A DNA stretch of 54,713 nucleotides. Source: a virus. Position 1 is the first letter of the stretch, and the number at the start of each line of letters is the position of its first letter. The position numbers and the translations under genes are program-made. The stretch lies in IMG/VR virus record IMGVR_UViG_3300037264_002389, positions 74,545 through 129,257 of that record. One strand, written 5' to 3'. The notes under the pieces were generated by a model. It saw only the letters and a list, made by a program, of their open reading frames with translations, was not told where the DNA came from and searched no databases. This document shows positions 8,482 to 16,330 of this stretch, piece by piece.

Positions 8482-9203
8482 GGATCATATCTGATTTTCG
8501 CGACTATTATGATTGCATTCAAGCGCACGATCTTGATAGACAGACGCTCTATATTCGTAAACCTAAAGTTATTATAATTAATGAATGGCCATTCCCAAAG
8601 ACTCCATTAAGTCCATGGAAAGGAAGTTGGTCAATAAAGCCATGCTGCATTGGATTTTGCGGTAAAGTTTACCCAACATTTAGACTTTTTAAAACTAACT
8701 CACAAGATTCGCAAGACAGTATGCCACGAGACAATGTGTTATGCCGCTCGATAGAAATGGTTGATTCATTCTTCGAATCAATAGGTGGGTATGATCGCGA
8801 TCTTTACTTTAAGAAGAAGAATAAGACGGCAAGACGGTACAATTATTATCTACATAGTGGTCATCGATCATGTTTTGAACGATATTTTGATGAATTTGAG
8901 AAACAGCGCAATAATTTCAAATCAATATTCGATGAAAGTAGAAGCCCTATTTTCGTTGCTACTTTACCTGAGAAAACTGAGATTACATTTAATGCTCGTT
9001 TAAGAGATCTTGAGTTTTATAGAGTATTCGATCCGGCACAAGCATATCAAGAGATTCTAATGTTTATAAATAATTTAGCTGTGCCGATGAAGCCAATTCC
9101 TACCATTGACGATAAGACGATGGCCGAAATTAAGGGGTTCGATCATTTAAGTTTTCGGAAAGAGCCGACTAGGAAGAGAAAGCCGACTAGGAAAAGAAAG
9201 TAA
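8478..9203 (+). CDS. conserved phage-type protein of unknown function
   Basis: 241 residues. It starts MRIISDFRDYYDCIQAHDLDR and includes IGFCGKVYPTFRL; this combination recurs in phage and bacterial proteins of unknown function. It has a basic C-terminal tail RKEPTRKRKPTRKRK generated by an 18-bp tandem repeat (9165-9200). It overlaps the PLD-like gene by 4 nt. Confidence 0.65.
   Translation: MRIISDFRDYYDCIQAHDLDRQTLYIRKPKVIIINEWPFPKTPLSPWKGSWSIKPCCIGFCGKVYPTFRLFKTNSQDSQDSMPRDNVLCRSIEMVDSFFESIGGYDRDLYFKKKNKTARRYNYYLHSGHRSCFERYFDEFEKQRNNFKSIFDESRSPIFVATLPEKTEITFNARLRDLEFYRVFDPAQAYQEILMFINNLAVPMKPIPTIDDKTMAEIKGFDHLSFRKEPTRKRKPTRKRK
9165..9200 (+). repeat. 18-bp tandem duplication at a gene 3' end
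   Basis: Two near-identical 18-bp units (9165-9182, 9183-9200), each encoding PTRKRK, sit just before the stop codon at 9201. Confidence 0.9.
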
Positions 9204-9220
9204 GGAAGGAGTAAGAAGTC

Positions 9221-10156
9221 ATGAGCCTAGCTACATATGTTGCCATTGATACTGAAACTGGCGGCATTGAGCGCGACAAATATTCGTTGTTAACAGCATG
9301 CTTTGATGTGATGGATAAAGATCTCAACGAAATAGAGAGTCTACACTTGCGTATTCGTGATGACCCATATCGTATTAATCCAGAAGCTATGATTGTTAAT
9401 AAGATTGACCTATTAGAACACGATAAAACGGCCATCCATAAGTCCGAGGCTGGTAATATATTGCGTAAGTATCTGAGGAAGCACAGTCAAGATGGTGCTA
9501 TTAAGTTAGTCCCTATTGGTCATGGTGTGTCATTCGATGTTATTTGGATTCATGAACATCTATTAAATCGGAATGAATTTGAGAAATATACTTCATATCG
9601 TAAACTTGACACTTCAATGATAGCCCAATTTTATAAGCTTATTGGTTTAATCCCAGATAATACATCTGGATCACTAGAGTCATTGTGTGCCTTTTATAAT
9701 ATTGTGCATCCAGGTGCACATGATGCTCGGAATGATAATCTTGCTACTGTTGCAGTGTTGAAAGCTATGTGTGGGGTTATGAGGGCAATGAATTTAGAGT
9801 CGATTAATAATAGGATAGCTTCAGAAAGAGCAATGAATTTAGAGTCGATTAATAATAGGATAATAGCTTCAGAAAGAGCAATGGCTGATAATATTAATAA
9901 TGAGGCGTCTGTTAAGTTGATGGATGCGATTAGTGCTGTGCCAAGTGATATTTTACGGCGTCATGCTGTAGAAAGCGAATATCAGGCAAGTAAACAACAA
10001 AAGCCAGATTTGAAACCTGATTTGCCCCATGTTTGTCTTACTTGTAATAAACCAGTGCCGAATACGGGTCGTATGGTCTGGAATAATAAAAATGAGCATA
10101 TTGGTTATGTGTGTTCTAACCATGAATGCAGCAAACACATGGGAGATAGTAATTGA
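9221..10156 (+). CDS. DnaQ-like 3'-5' exonuclease with C-terminal zinc finger
   Basis: 311 residues. The DEDDh exonuclease motifs are in order: Exo I DTETGG (D10, E12), Exo II GHGVSFDVIW (Asp near 110), and Exo III HDARNDNLAT (His/Asp near 170). The C-terminus holds CLTCNKP ... CSNHECSKH, a likely zinc-binding knuckle. Role: DNA or RNA 3'-end trimming or proofreading-type activity. Between the two domains lies a tandem duplication of a 15/16-residue unit (NLESINNRI). The start follows GGAAGGAG at a good distance. Confidence 0.85.
   Translation: MSLATYVAIDTETGGIERDKYSLLTACFDVMDKDLNEIESLHLRIRDDPYRINPEAMIVNKIDLLEHDKTAIHKSEAGNILRKYLRKHSQDGAIKLVPIGHGVSFDVIWIHEHLLNRNEFEKYTSYRKLDTSMIAQFYKLIGLIPDNTSGSLESLCAFYNIVHPGAHDARNDNLATVAVLKAMCGVMRAMNLESINNRIASERAMNLESINNRIIASERAMADNINNEASVKLMDAISAVPSDILRRHAVESEYQASKQQKPDLKPDLPHVCLTCNKPVPNTGRMVWNNKNEHIGYVCSNHECSKHMGDSN
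9785..9877 (+). repeat. 45/48-bp tandem duplication in the exonuclease gene
   Basis: Copy 1 is 9785-9829 and copy 2 is 9830-9877; they differ by one added ATA codon. The unit is in frame and falls in the linker between the nuclease and zinc-finger domains. Confidence 0.95.
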
Positions 10157-10461
10157 CTAAGGTTATTAATATTAAAAATGCTCCGGTTGGTTGGGAGAAT
10201 AATCCTAGATATGTGTATATTGGTCGTGTAGGTAAGGGGCAATCTGGTTATTTTGGTAATCCATTTAAAGTGGGACGTGGTGAACCAAGAGGTACAACTA
10301 TTGATAAATTTAGGAAATACTTTCTAGAACGGGTTAAAAACGATACAGAATTTAAAGGGCGTGTTGGTGAGTTGCACGATAAGATACTCGTGTGTTTTTG
10401 TTCGCCGCGTCCGTGCCATGGCGATGTGATTGCTGAGTTTATGAATGGTTCTCCTCCGTAA
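10153..10461 (+). CDS. DUF4326 protein
   Basis: 102 residues from a TTG start overlapping the exonuclease stop (TTGA). It contains YIGRVGKGQSGYFGNPF and LVCFCSPRPCHGDVI, the hallmark Gly-Asn-Pro-Phe and Cys-x-Cys...Pro-Cys-His-Gly of DUF4326, a small family common in phages. Biochemical function is not established. The stop lies within a 12-bp tandem duplication (10451-10474). Confidence 0.8.
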   Translation: MTKVINIKNAPVGWENNPRYVYIGRVGKGQSGYFGNPFKVGRGEPRGTTIDKFRKYFLERVKNDTEFKGRVGELHDKILVCFCSPRPCHGDVIAEFMNGSPP

Positions 10462-10476
10462 TCTCCTCCGTAATAA

Positions 10477-10550
10477 TGCTCCGGCTCGGATTCGCACCGA
10501 GATCTTCGACTTTAGAGGTCGCTATGTTGACTAGTTGCCACCACCGGAGC
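10477..10550 (-). tRNA. tRNA with anticodon CUA (amber suppressor)
   Basis: Read on the minus strand, a 7-bp acceptor stem (GCTCCGG/CCGGAGC), a T-arm CTCGG-TGCGAAT-CCGAG and an anticodon loop CTCTAAA give anticodon CTA at positions 34-36 with U33 present. The D-stem is short (3 bp). It would decode UAG. The elbow is of the A18-G19/G55-C56 type. No CCA is encoded. It stands alone, 13 kb before the main tRNA array; its acceptor stem is identical to tRNA-Leu(UAG) at 23763, suggesting common descent. Confidence 0.82.
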
Positions 10551-10641
10551 GTATGACGAATGGTCTTGGATGGGAGCGGCCCATAATAAATTACCATAGA
10601 TATTTTATATCATTAGCAAATATAGTTCTAAAGGGGAATAT

Positions 10642-11580
10642 ATGATTACTTCACGCATTGATTCTATCACTAAAATCCCACAGGAATATATGAAACCAGT
10701 CTTGCCAGCGCCAAAATCAGTAAAGATAGAATTAACTTCAGTTTGTAACTTCCAATGCGGTTTTTGTGCTAGTAAGTTGCGACTTAAGAAACGCGGCGAA
10801 ATGGATTGGAAGTTTTATCGTCGTGTTATTAAAGAAATGCGCCAAGCAGGGGTTGAAGAATTAGGTGTTTTTTACATTGGAGAGTCATTCACGCTAGATT
10901 GGTTGCCAGAAGCGATAAGTTATGCGAAACGTGTAGTTGGCTTTCCATACGTTTTCCTCACAACTAATGGCTCATTATCTGATAAGGAAACTGTTAATGC
11001 ATGTATGAAAGCTGGACTTGATTCGTTGAAATTCAGTTTTAATAATGACTATGAACAATTTGAAAATATTACTGGAGTAAGCGTTAAAAATCTCGATAAA
11101 ATAATCAAAAACATCAAAGATGCTTATGAATTACGTAAGGAGAATGGATATAAATGTGGTCTATATGCCTCTAGCATCATGTTTGATGGCGATCAACAGA
11201 AACGTATGGATATTCTAGTGGATCAGATTAAACCTTTTGTAGATCAACATTATTGGTTACCATTGTATTCATTTGGGTCGTTGGCCGAGAAACGTGAGGC
11301 AGAACTTGGTTATCGTCCGATTGCCGGTAATCAGGGTCGGATTGGAGCGCTGCGCGACCCATTACCGTGTTGGTCTGCTTTTACAGAGGGACATATTACT
11401 TATGATGGTAAGTTATCAGCATGTTGTTTTGATGCTGGTGATAAGTGGATTATGGGTGATTTGAATAAGATCTCGTTTATGGATGCTTGGAACTCCCAAG
11501 AATTTCAGAAGCTGCGTGAAGCACATTTGAAGAAAGATGTCACTGGTTCGATCTGTGAGCAATGTGTGGCCTATAGTTGA
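10642..11580 (+). CDS. radical SAM enzyme with SPASM-like C-terminus
   Basis: 312 residues. The CNFQCGFC motif near residue 38 is the CX3CX2C ligand set of a radical-SAM 4Fe-4S cluster. The C-terminal region (CWSAF ... LSACCFDAGDKWIMGDLN ... SICEQCVAY) resembles a SPASM/twitch auxiliary-cluster domain. Such enzymes modify peptides, RNA or small molecules; the substrate is unknown. AAAGGGGA precedes the ATG. No precursor peptide is obvious next to it. Confidence 0.9.
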   Translation: MITSRIDSITKIPQEYMKPVLPAPKSVKIELTSVCNFQCGFCASKLRLKKRGEMDWKFYRRVIKEMRQAGVEELGVFYIGESFTLDWLPEAISYAKRVVGFPYVFLTTNGSLSDKETVNACMKAGLDSLKFSFNNDYEQFENITGVSVKNLDKIIKNIKDAYELRKENGYKCGLYASSIMFDGDQQKRMDILVDQIKPFVDQHYWLPLYSFGSLAEKREAELGYRPIAGNQGRIGALRDPLPCWSAFTEGHITYDGKLSACCFDAGDKWIMGDLNKISFMDAWNSQEFQKLREAHLKKDVTGSICEQCVAYS

Positions 11581-11695
11581 CAGCAATGAATGATTATGAT
11601 AAAATATAAATTGAGGAGATAAAGATGCTCTAGGTTGAACACCCACCTTAATACCATGGCTTCTCCGCCAACTAACAACCATCAAGGAGATAGCC
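11581..11695 (+). promoter_or_regulatory. leader with a minimal ATG-CTC-TAG open frame
   Basis: 115 bp between genes. A good ribosome-binding site (GAGGAG, 11613-11618) precedes ATG CTC TAG at 11625-11633, a two-codon frame that would extend to eight codons if UAG were suppressed. A second Shine-Dalgarno (AAGGAG) precedes the real ATG at 11696. It may be a regulatory leader, but this is speculative. Confidence 0.3.
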
Positions 11696-12052
11696 ATGGA
11701 TACGGTCAGAATCTTAGCCATTATTCACTCAAGGCGTGCTTCCGAATTCTCTTCTAGTCTAGAATGCTTTGTTGAGACACGATTAAGCAAGAAAGATCGA
11801 CAAATAGTCGCACGTCGTGAGGCGTCGATCTGGAATATTGTAACTTGTATTGCTAAAGGCAAGCACGAACAAGCTCCCCTACATGCACCATTAGAATTAC
11901 GTGAGCAATACGTTAGATTAGCTAGGAAACGTTACGATTCATTACGTGCTTGGGCTGGCCGTCACCCAGTCCAAGCTGCATCATTGTGTGCTCCATTGAT
12001 TGCCGAGTATGATCGGAGGGCGAAACAACGTGCATTGTTGGTTTCAGCATGA
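11696..12052 (+). CDS. hypothetical basic helical protein
   Basis: 118 residues, Arg- and Ala-rich, mostly helical, no recognised family. The start is set by AAGGAG 8 nt upstream of ATG 11696. It lies directly upstream of two tRNA-like RNAs. Confidence 0.6.
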   Translation: MDTVRILAIIHSRRASEFSSSLECFVETRLSKKDRQIVARREASIWNIVTCIAKGKHEQAPLHAPLELREQYVRLARKRYDSLRAWAGRHPVQAASLCAPLIAEYDRRAKQRALLVSA

Positions 12053-12059
12053 GATAAGT

Positions 12060-12204
12060 GACCGTGGAGCCAGTATGAAGGTGCAAAGCATACTAGTCAA
12101 TACTTTGTACTGGATTACGGTAACTGTGCGGGCTAACACTTCGGTGAATGCCAGGACACATCCTGGTTTACCAGGAATGGGTTAAACTCCCATGACGGTC
12201 GCCA
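12060..12204 (+). ncRNA. 145-nt tRNA-like RNA with long internal insert
   Basis: The ends are tRNA-like: GACCGT (12060-12065) pairs with ACGGTC (12195-12200), followed by G and an encoded CCA. A T-arm ATGGG-TTAAACT-CCCAT precedes the acceptor. A possible D-arm GCC-AGTATGAA-GGT contains G18-A19, matching the A56 of the T-loop as in two Arg tRNAs here. Between the arms lie about 93 nt instead of about 23. They include CAAAG/CTTTG flanking a 14-nt loop, CAC-TTCG-GTG, and CCAGGA-CACA-TCCTGG. It could be an intron-bearing tRNA, a tRNA with a giant variable domain, or a distinct tRNA-like RNA. It lies 2 nt before the next tRNA. Confidence 0.55.
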
Positions 12205-12206
12205 AT

Positions 12207-12282
12207 GGACTCGTAGCTCAGCGGATAGAGCATCCGGATCGAAAGGTCTGGAAGGTCGGTGGTTCGAATCCATCCGAGTCCA
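12207..12282 (+). tRNA. Arg-like tRNA with enlarged anticodon arm
   Basis: Acceptor GGACTCG/CGAGTCC, D-arm GCTC-AGCGGATA-GAGC and T-arm GGTGG-TTCGAAT-CCATC are canonical and resemble bacterial Arg tRNAs. The anticodon arm is 3 nt too long: it forms a 6-bp stem TCCGGA/TCTGGA with an 8-nt loop TCGAAAGG, or a 5-bp stem with a 10-nt loop. The anticodon cannot be assigned safely. It may be a frameshift-type tRNA or a decayed gene. Confidence 0.65.
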
Positions 12283-12384
12283 CTACATTAGAAGGTATTC
12301 ATGATGCCGTTCATGCCCCAGATTGTTCTGTCTCAATTGCAAACATAATTAAGACAGAGACATTTAATTGGAGAAAATAATCTT

Positions 12385-12924
12385 ATGCCAACTAGTCAAT
12401 CCCAAGAGGTCTTACAAAAATACCTAAACCCTGTCTTCGTTGAAACCGGAACCTTAAGAGGGGATGCTGTCGAATTTGCATTAAAAGTAGGATTTAAGGA
12501 AATCTATAGTGTAGAAGTCCACAAAGCTTTCTACGATAAGTGCGTGACTCGATTTAAAGATCAGACTAATGTTCATTTATTTCTGGGAGATTCAATAGAC
12601 ACTCTTTGGAATATGATAAAAGATATTTCCGTGCCTATTACCTTCTGGTTAGATGGTCATATCTATCCACGCTCGGGTGTATCAGTTGGGAAAAAGAATA
12701 TTCCAATTATGGAAGAATTAGAAATCATTGCTCAACATCCTATTAAGACACATACGATCATGATAGACGATAGACGAGTTATGGGGACTCAATGCCATGG
12801 TTGGCAAACAATATCGGAGAAAATGGTGATTGATGGTGTTAAAAGAATCAATCCAGCCTATGAGATTAGATATGAAGATAGCTGTCATGCACGTAATGAT
12901 ATCGTGGTTGGAATTATTCCATAA
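12385..12924 (+). CDS. class I SAM-dependent methyltransferase-like protein
   Basis: 179 residues. VETGTLRGDAVEFAL at residues 18-32 resembles the motif I SAM-binding loop, YSVEVHKAFYDKC the acidic strand-2 position, LGDSIDTL motif II-like, and ITFWLDGH the strand after it. Such proteins occur in phages and polysaccharide loci. The substrate is unknown. It lies 10 bp upstream of the peptidyl-tRNA-hydrolase-like gene. Confidence 0.6.
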   Translation: MPTSQSQEVLQKYLNPVFVETGTLRGDAVEFALKVGFKEIYSVEVHKAFYDKCVTRFKDQTNVHLFLGDSIDTLWNMIKDISVPITFWLDGHIYPRSGVSVGKKNIPIMEELEIIAQHPIKTHTIMIDDRRVMGTQCHGWQTISEKMVIDGVKRINPAYEIRYEDSCHARNDIVVGIIP

Positions 12925-12934
12925 GGAGATGATA

Positions 12935-13231
12935 ATGAAAATGTACGTTCTGGTTAGACGAGACCTATCGCCTAGTCAACGAGCCGTACAAGCATGTCAT
13001 GCAGTGGCCGAGTTGCTTCTGCATCATAGGGACGATCCATAGGTTAAAAATTGGGCCGCTAACTGTAAAATCATGGTATTACTTGGAGTTGATTGCGAAA
13101 ATGATTTACTAAACTGGAAATCCAATTTAAATGGTAAAAGTGAATTATTTTATGAACCTGATATTAGTGCTCATACGGCTTTAGCTACGGTTTCAGATGG
13201 TGTTGAATTAAAATCATTGCGATTGCTATGA
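12935..13231 (+). CDS. peptidyl-tRNA hydrolase 2-like protein with in-frame UAG at codon 36
   Basis: ATG 12935 follows AAGGAG. The first 35 codons give MKMYVLVRRDLSPSQRAVQ and CHAVAELLLHH, matching PTH2 family N-termini (substrate strand and QxCHA helix). Codon 36 is TAG (13040-13042). After it the same frame stays open for 62 codons, giving VKNWAANCKIMVLLGV and EPDISAHTALAT, the expected PTH2 C-terminal half, to TGA at 13231. Either the gene is a recent nonsense pse udogene or the UAG is read by the CUA tRNA at 10477. PTH2 cleaves peptidyl-tRNA. The stop overlaps the next open frame (ATGA). Confidence 0.7.
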
Positions 13232-13266
13232 AGATAGATATAAATAGTCACAACAAGGAGAATATA

Positions 13267-13812
13267 ATGACAATTAAGGCAATCATAATTGCGGCAGTGA
13301 GCACCATTGTTGCATTAGCTCTAATTGTTGTTATATACGGGATTAGCACCAGTAATTCAGAGAAGCGTCTACGCAATACAATTAGTGCTAAACAACAGGA
13401 TAATAAATCTGAGTTCGATAATATGTGGAAGAAAATTGCACAGGTAGTCCAAGTAGGAGAGGCTGACCGTCAGAGTCTTATGGATATTTTTACTAAACAT
13501 GCAGCAGCGCGTGGCGGTGGAAATGAAAACGCTATTGTAAGTTGGGTACATGAATCAATTCCAAATGTTGACAGTTCTATCTATAAGAACATTCAGAATA
13601 TTATCGTTGGTTCAAGAGATTCATGGACAATGCGTCAGAAGGAGATTCTTGATTTTAAACGAGAACACGATAATTTATTGGACACGTTCCCAAGCAGTCT
13701 ATTTGTTGGTAGTAGGGACCGTATTGAGGTAACGATTATTACATCCAGCCACACAGAAAAGGTCTTTGAGTCTGGTAAAGACGATGGCGTTGACCTGTTT
13801 AAGAAGAAATAA
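13267..13812 (+). CDS. LemA-like membrane-anchored protein
   Basis: 181 residues from ATG 13267, chosen because AAGGAG lies 8 nt upstream; an in-frame ATG at 13228 overlaps the previous stop. It has an N-terminal transmembrane helix (IIIAAVSTIVALALIVVI), then a long helical region (NMWKKIAQVVQV ... IVGSRDSWTMRQKEILDF) resembling LemA-family helical bundles found in bacteria and giant phages. It is paired with the membrane protein at 13815. Function unknown. Confidence 0.7.
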   Translation: MTIKAIIIAAVSTIVALALIVVIYGISTSNSEKRLRNTISAKQQDNKSEFDNMWKKIAQVVQVGEADRQSLMDIFTKHAAARGGGNENAIVSWVHESIPNVDSSIYKNIQNIIVGSRDSWTMRQKEILDFKREHDNLLDTFPSSLFVGSRDRIEVTIITSSHTEKVFESGKDDGVDLFKKK

Positions 13813-13814
13813 AC

Positions 13815-14915
13815 GTGTGGCTAGCCTATGCAATCGCCTGTGTTCCACTTCTGCTTGGAGCCATATTTTGGGTCCGCAGTAAACAAATAGTATGGTTCGA
13901 ATGGGTGACTGGCTCCTGCATCGGTTTCATCATAACTGGCATATTCCACTTAATTACCATAAGCTCAATGGTGTCGGATATAGAAACGTGGAGTGGAAAG
14001 GTTGTCCAAGCCACTCACTATCCTTGGTGGCGTGCGGAATGGACCGAAGTTCAGACTACGACCGATAGTAAAGGCAATACAAGCACAAAGATTGTTCATA
14101 AGAGTAGTAACCATCCGGAATATTGGACCTGTGAAATATCATATGGACAAAAGCGATTAGAGCATATAATTGATCTAGGTTATTTTAAGTCAATCTGTAA
14201 GCAATTTGGGATTGACAAACCAAAAGCAGTTGAAGTTCACAAATCCGATTTCCATAGTGGTGATAAGAATATTTATATAGCCGATAATAAGACTAATGCG
14301 ATTATTCCATCCAACATGAGTGTTCCGTTCGAAAATCGTGTTCAAGCTGCGCCTAGCGTCTTCTCATATGTGCGCGTACCTGATAAAATTCCTGTCTATG
14401 ATTATCCTGTTTCTGATTCTTGGCAGCGTTCGAATCGTCTCCTTGGTACTGCCAAATCTGATTTTAATCTTTATAAATGGGATTGTCTTAATGCTGAGCT
14501 TGGTCCTACGATGCGTGTAAATCTGATCGTAATTGGTTTTGGAGCAGAAGATTCATCCATTGCCCAATACCAAGAAGCGAAGTGGGTTGGAGGTAAGAAG
14601 AACGATTTGGTAATATGTTATGGTAGCCAGAATGGGCAAAGACCTAATTGGGCTTATTGTTTTGGTTGGACTGAAAAAGCGATTGTTAAGCGTAATTTAG
14701 AGAGTTTGTTTTTGGAGAGCCTACCTAATAATGAATTAATTCCAAAGATTAAGCAAGAGGTTATAGCTAATTATAAGATTAAGGATTGGTCTAAATTCGA
14801 TTATATTACAATTGAGCCACCATGGTGGTCATTCGTAATATTACTTGTAGCTATGGCTATGTGTCAAGTTGGTTTCTGGTTGTTTGCGCATCACAATGAA
14901 GTACGGAAAGATTAA
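13815..14915 (+). CDS. membrane protein partnered with the LemA-like protein
   Basis: 366 residues from GTG 13815, 2 nt after the LemA-like stop. Two N-terminal transmembrane segments (residues about 3-20 and 30-50) and one C-terminal segment (about 338-358) bracket a large soluble domain with conserved-looking Trp/Tyr residues. The arrangement next to a LemA-like protein suggests a membrane complex. The biochemical role is unknown. Confidence 0.65.
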   Translation: MWLAYAIACVPLLLGAIFWVRSKQIVWFEWVTGSCIGFIITGIFHLITISSMVSDIETWSGKVVQATHYPWWRAEWTEVQTTTDSKGNTSTKIVHKSSNHPEYWTCEISYGQKRLEHIIDLGYFKSICKQFGIDKPKAVEVHKSDFHSGDKNIYIADNKTNAIIPSNMSVPFENRVQAAPSVFSYVRVPDKIPVYDYPVSDSWQRSNRLLGTAKSDFNLYKWDCLNAELGPTMRVNLIVIGFGAEDSSIAQYQEAKWVGGKKNDLVICYGSQNGQRPNWAYCFGWTEKAIVKRNLESLFLESLPNNELIPKIKQEVIANYKIKDWSKFDYITIEPPWWSFVILLVAMAMCQVGFWLFAHHNEVRKD

Positions 14916-15098
14916 TTATTTAGTTTTGTCTTTTTCTATTGGTCTCCCTTTCTGGTACCCGCACTTCTTACAGAATTGTTCAGTTGAATTTGGAAGTCCA
15001 AAGTTAATCCATGGTTCTAAGATGTCGCATTTTGGACAACGTTCTCTTGGGTCAAAGTATTCGCTGAATTCATACTCGTATTCGTGTTCGCCTTCCAT
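14916..15098 (-). CDS. small zinc-ribbon protein
   Basis: 60 residues from the ATG at 15098 (a TTG further upstream at 15125 is also in frame). An acidic, Tyr/Glu-rich N-terminus is followed by CPKC ... FCKKCGYQKG, a C4 zinc ribbon. It is embedded on the minus strand between plus-strand genes. Confidence 0.6.
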   Translation of the reverse strand: MEGEHEYEYEFSEYFDPRERCPKCDILEPWINFGLPNSTEQFCKKCGYQKGRPIEKDKTK

Positions 15099-15116
15099 AT
15101 AAGTATTTTTATTGGG

Positions 15117-15680
15117 ATGATACAAATTTATAAGATGATTGAGTCGTTTATCTTCTGGTTTTGGTCATATTGGCCTTCAACTAATTTGAAGGCTTATTCT
15201 CATTTTTATGCACATTGTCAAACCACGATGCATGATCCAATGTATAATAAGATTATATTATGCGCCGGTTATAAGATGCTTAATAGTCGCGAAAAGATTT
15301 TCATTAAACAGCATGAACAAGATCCTTATAATCAGTTTGGTGTGCTGGAAGATGAAGTCGAACGTTATGCTACAGGTAGTTTCATGCGCATAGAGGTTGG
15401 TTGCCAATATAAGACCAGGAATGATGTAGTAGTTACTATTATAAGTAGGAGCAATCATTATGGTGATTATTTCGAGGCAACATATAACGATAAGATGCTA
15501 ATATATGGTATTGATGGGCATTGTAGGCGTGACCCGTGGCATACGATGGATTGGAAACATAATCATAATTATAATCATACACATTGGGATATTGTGAAAC
15601 GGGTCGAACAGATCGAAGACGTGGAACATTCAAAAACATTGCAATATAAAATATTACGGGAGCTTGATTTCACGAGATGA
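15117..15680 (+). CDS. hypothetical protein
   Basis: 187 residues from ATG 15117, preceded by a weak GGGA. The N-terminus is aromatic and hydrophobic (IESFIFWFWSYW); the middle has His/Asn-rich DWKHNHNYNHTHWD. No family is recognised. It overlaps the next gene by 4 nt (ATGA). Confidence 0.6.
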   Translation: MIQIYKMIESFIFWFWSYWPSTNLKAYSHFYAHCQTTMHDPMYNKIILCAGYKMLNSREKIFIKQHEQDPYNQFGVLEDEVERYATGSFMRIEVGCQYKTRNDVVVTIISRSNHYGDYFEATYNDKMLIYGIDGHCRRDPWHTMDWKHNHNYNHTHWDIVKRVEQIEDVEHSKTLQYKILRELDFTR

Positions 15681-16306
15681 TTATGAGTATTTTTCGTGTA
15701 TATGGTGGTGGTGGATTAGGCGATTGTTGGGCATCAATCAATTATCTGGCTCGTCTTGGAATTTTACGAAAATCTCGCATGTTTGTTTCCCGTTATGATG
15801 TAATTGGACTCGATAGACATAAGATGATCCAGGAAATAATTGAATTGTTAAATGTCGGTGATCGTGTTATTATTAGTGATTCTAAAGCCGATAAGAACTT
15901 GCCATTAACAATATGGGCTGGTTCATATCTGGGATCACGATATCAGTGGAAATATGGACCCTACAGGCGGATTTCTTATCAACTAGATGGTATTAGCGTA
16001 GCTGATAGGAAAAATCCTCCAAATAAGGATCTTAATCGATTAACCAATTTCATCGGTGAATATGAATTCGTACGTCTCGGTAGGCCACTTAGCATTACCA
16101 AATCAGCTAAGATAATATCCAAATCAGATTTGTTCTTTGGAGTTTGTAGTGGCATGTCACATGTTTGTCATAGTGTTGGAACACCATGTTTCTTAATCCA
16201 ATATAAGAACTCGGTGCAACGATGGCATGCTAATAAGCGCTATATCTTATGTAACGGCACTAATGATTTTATAGCCAGAGCGCGATCATTTCTAGCTAAA
16301 CATTAA
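15677..16306 (+). CDS. GT9-like glycosyltransferase domain protein
   Basis: 209 residues. The C-terminal part, SDLFFGVCSGMSHVCHSVG followed by TPCFLIQY, matches the donor-binding region of GT-B family 9 (heptosyltransferase-like) proteins, in which a Gly/Ser-rich loop precedes a His helix. It is shorter than a full GT9 enzyme, so it may be a minimal or divergent member. Start ATGATTATG at 15677, coupled to the upstream gene. Confidence 0.6.
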   Translation: MIMSIFRVYGGGGLGDCWASINYLARLGILRKSRMFVSRYDVIGLDRHKMIQEIIELLNVGDRVIISDSKADKNLPLTIWAGSYLGSRYQWKYGPYRRISYQLDGISVADRKNPPNKDLNRLTNFIGEYEFVRLGRPLSITKSAKIISKSDLFFGVCSGMSHVCHSVGTPCFLIQYKNSVQRWHANKRYILCNGTNDFIARARSFLAKH

Positions 16307-16330
16307 TGTATTCTATAGAAGGAGACTAAT

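Noticed and set aside
12192-12380. 62-codon plus-strand frame
   Set aside because: It reads through a tRNA gene; strings like LVAQRIEHPD are typical artefacts of translated Arg-type tRNAs.
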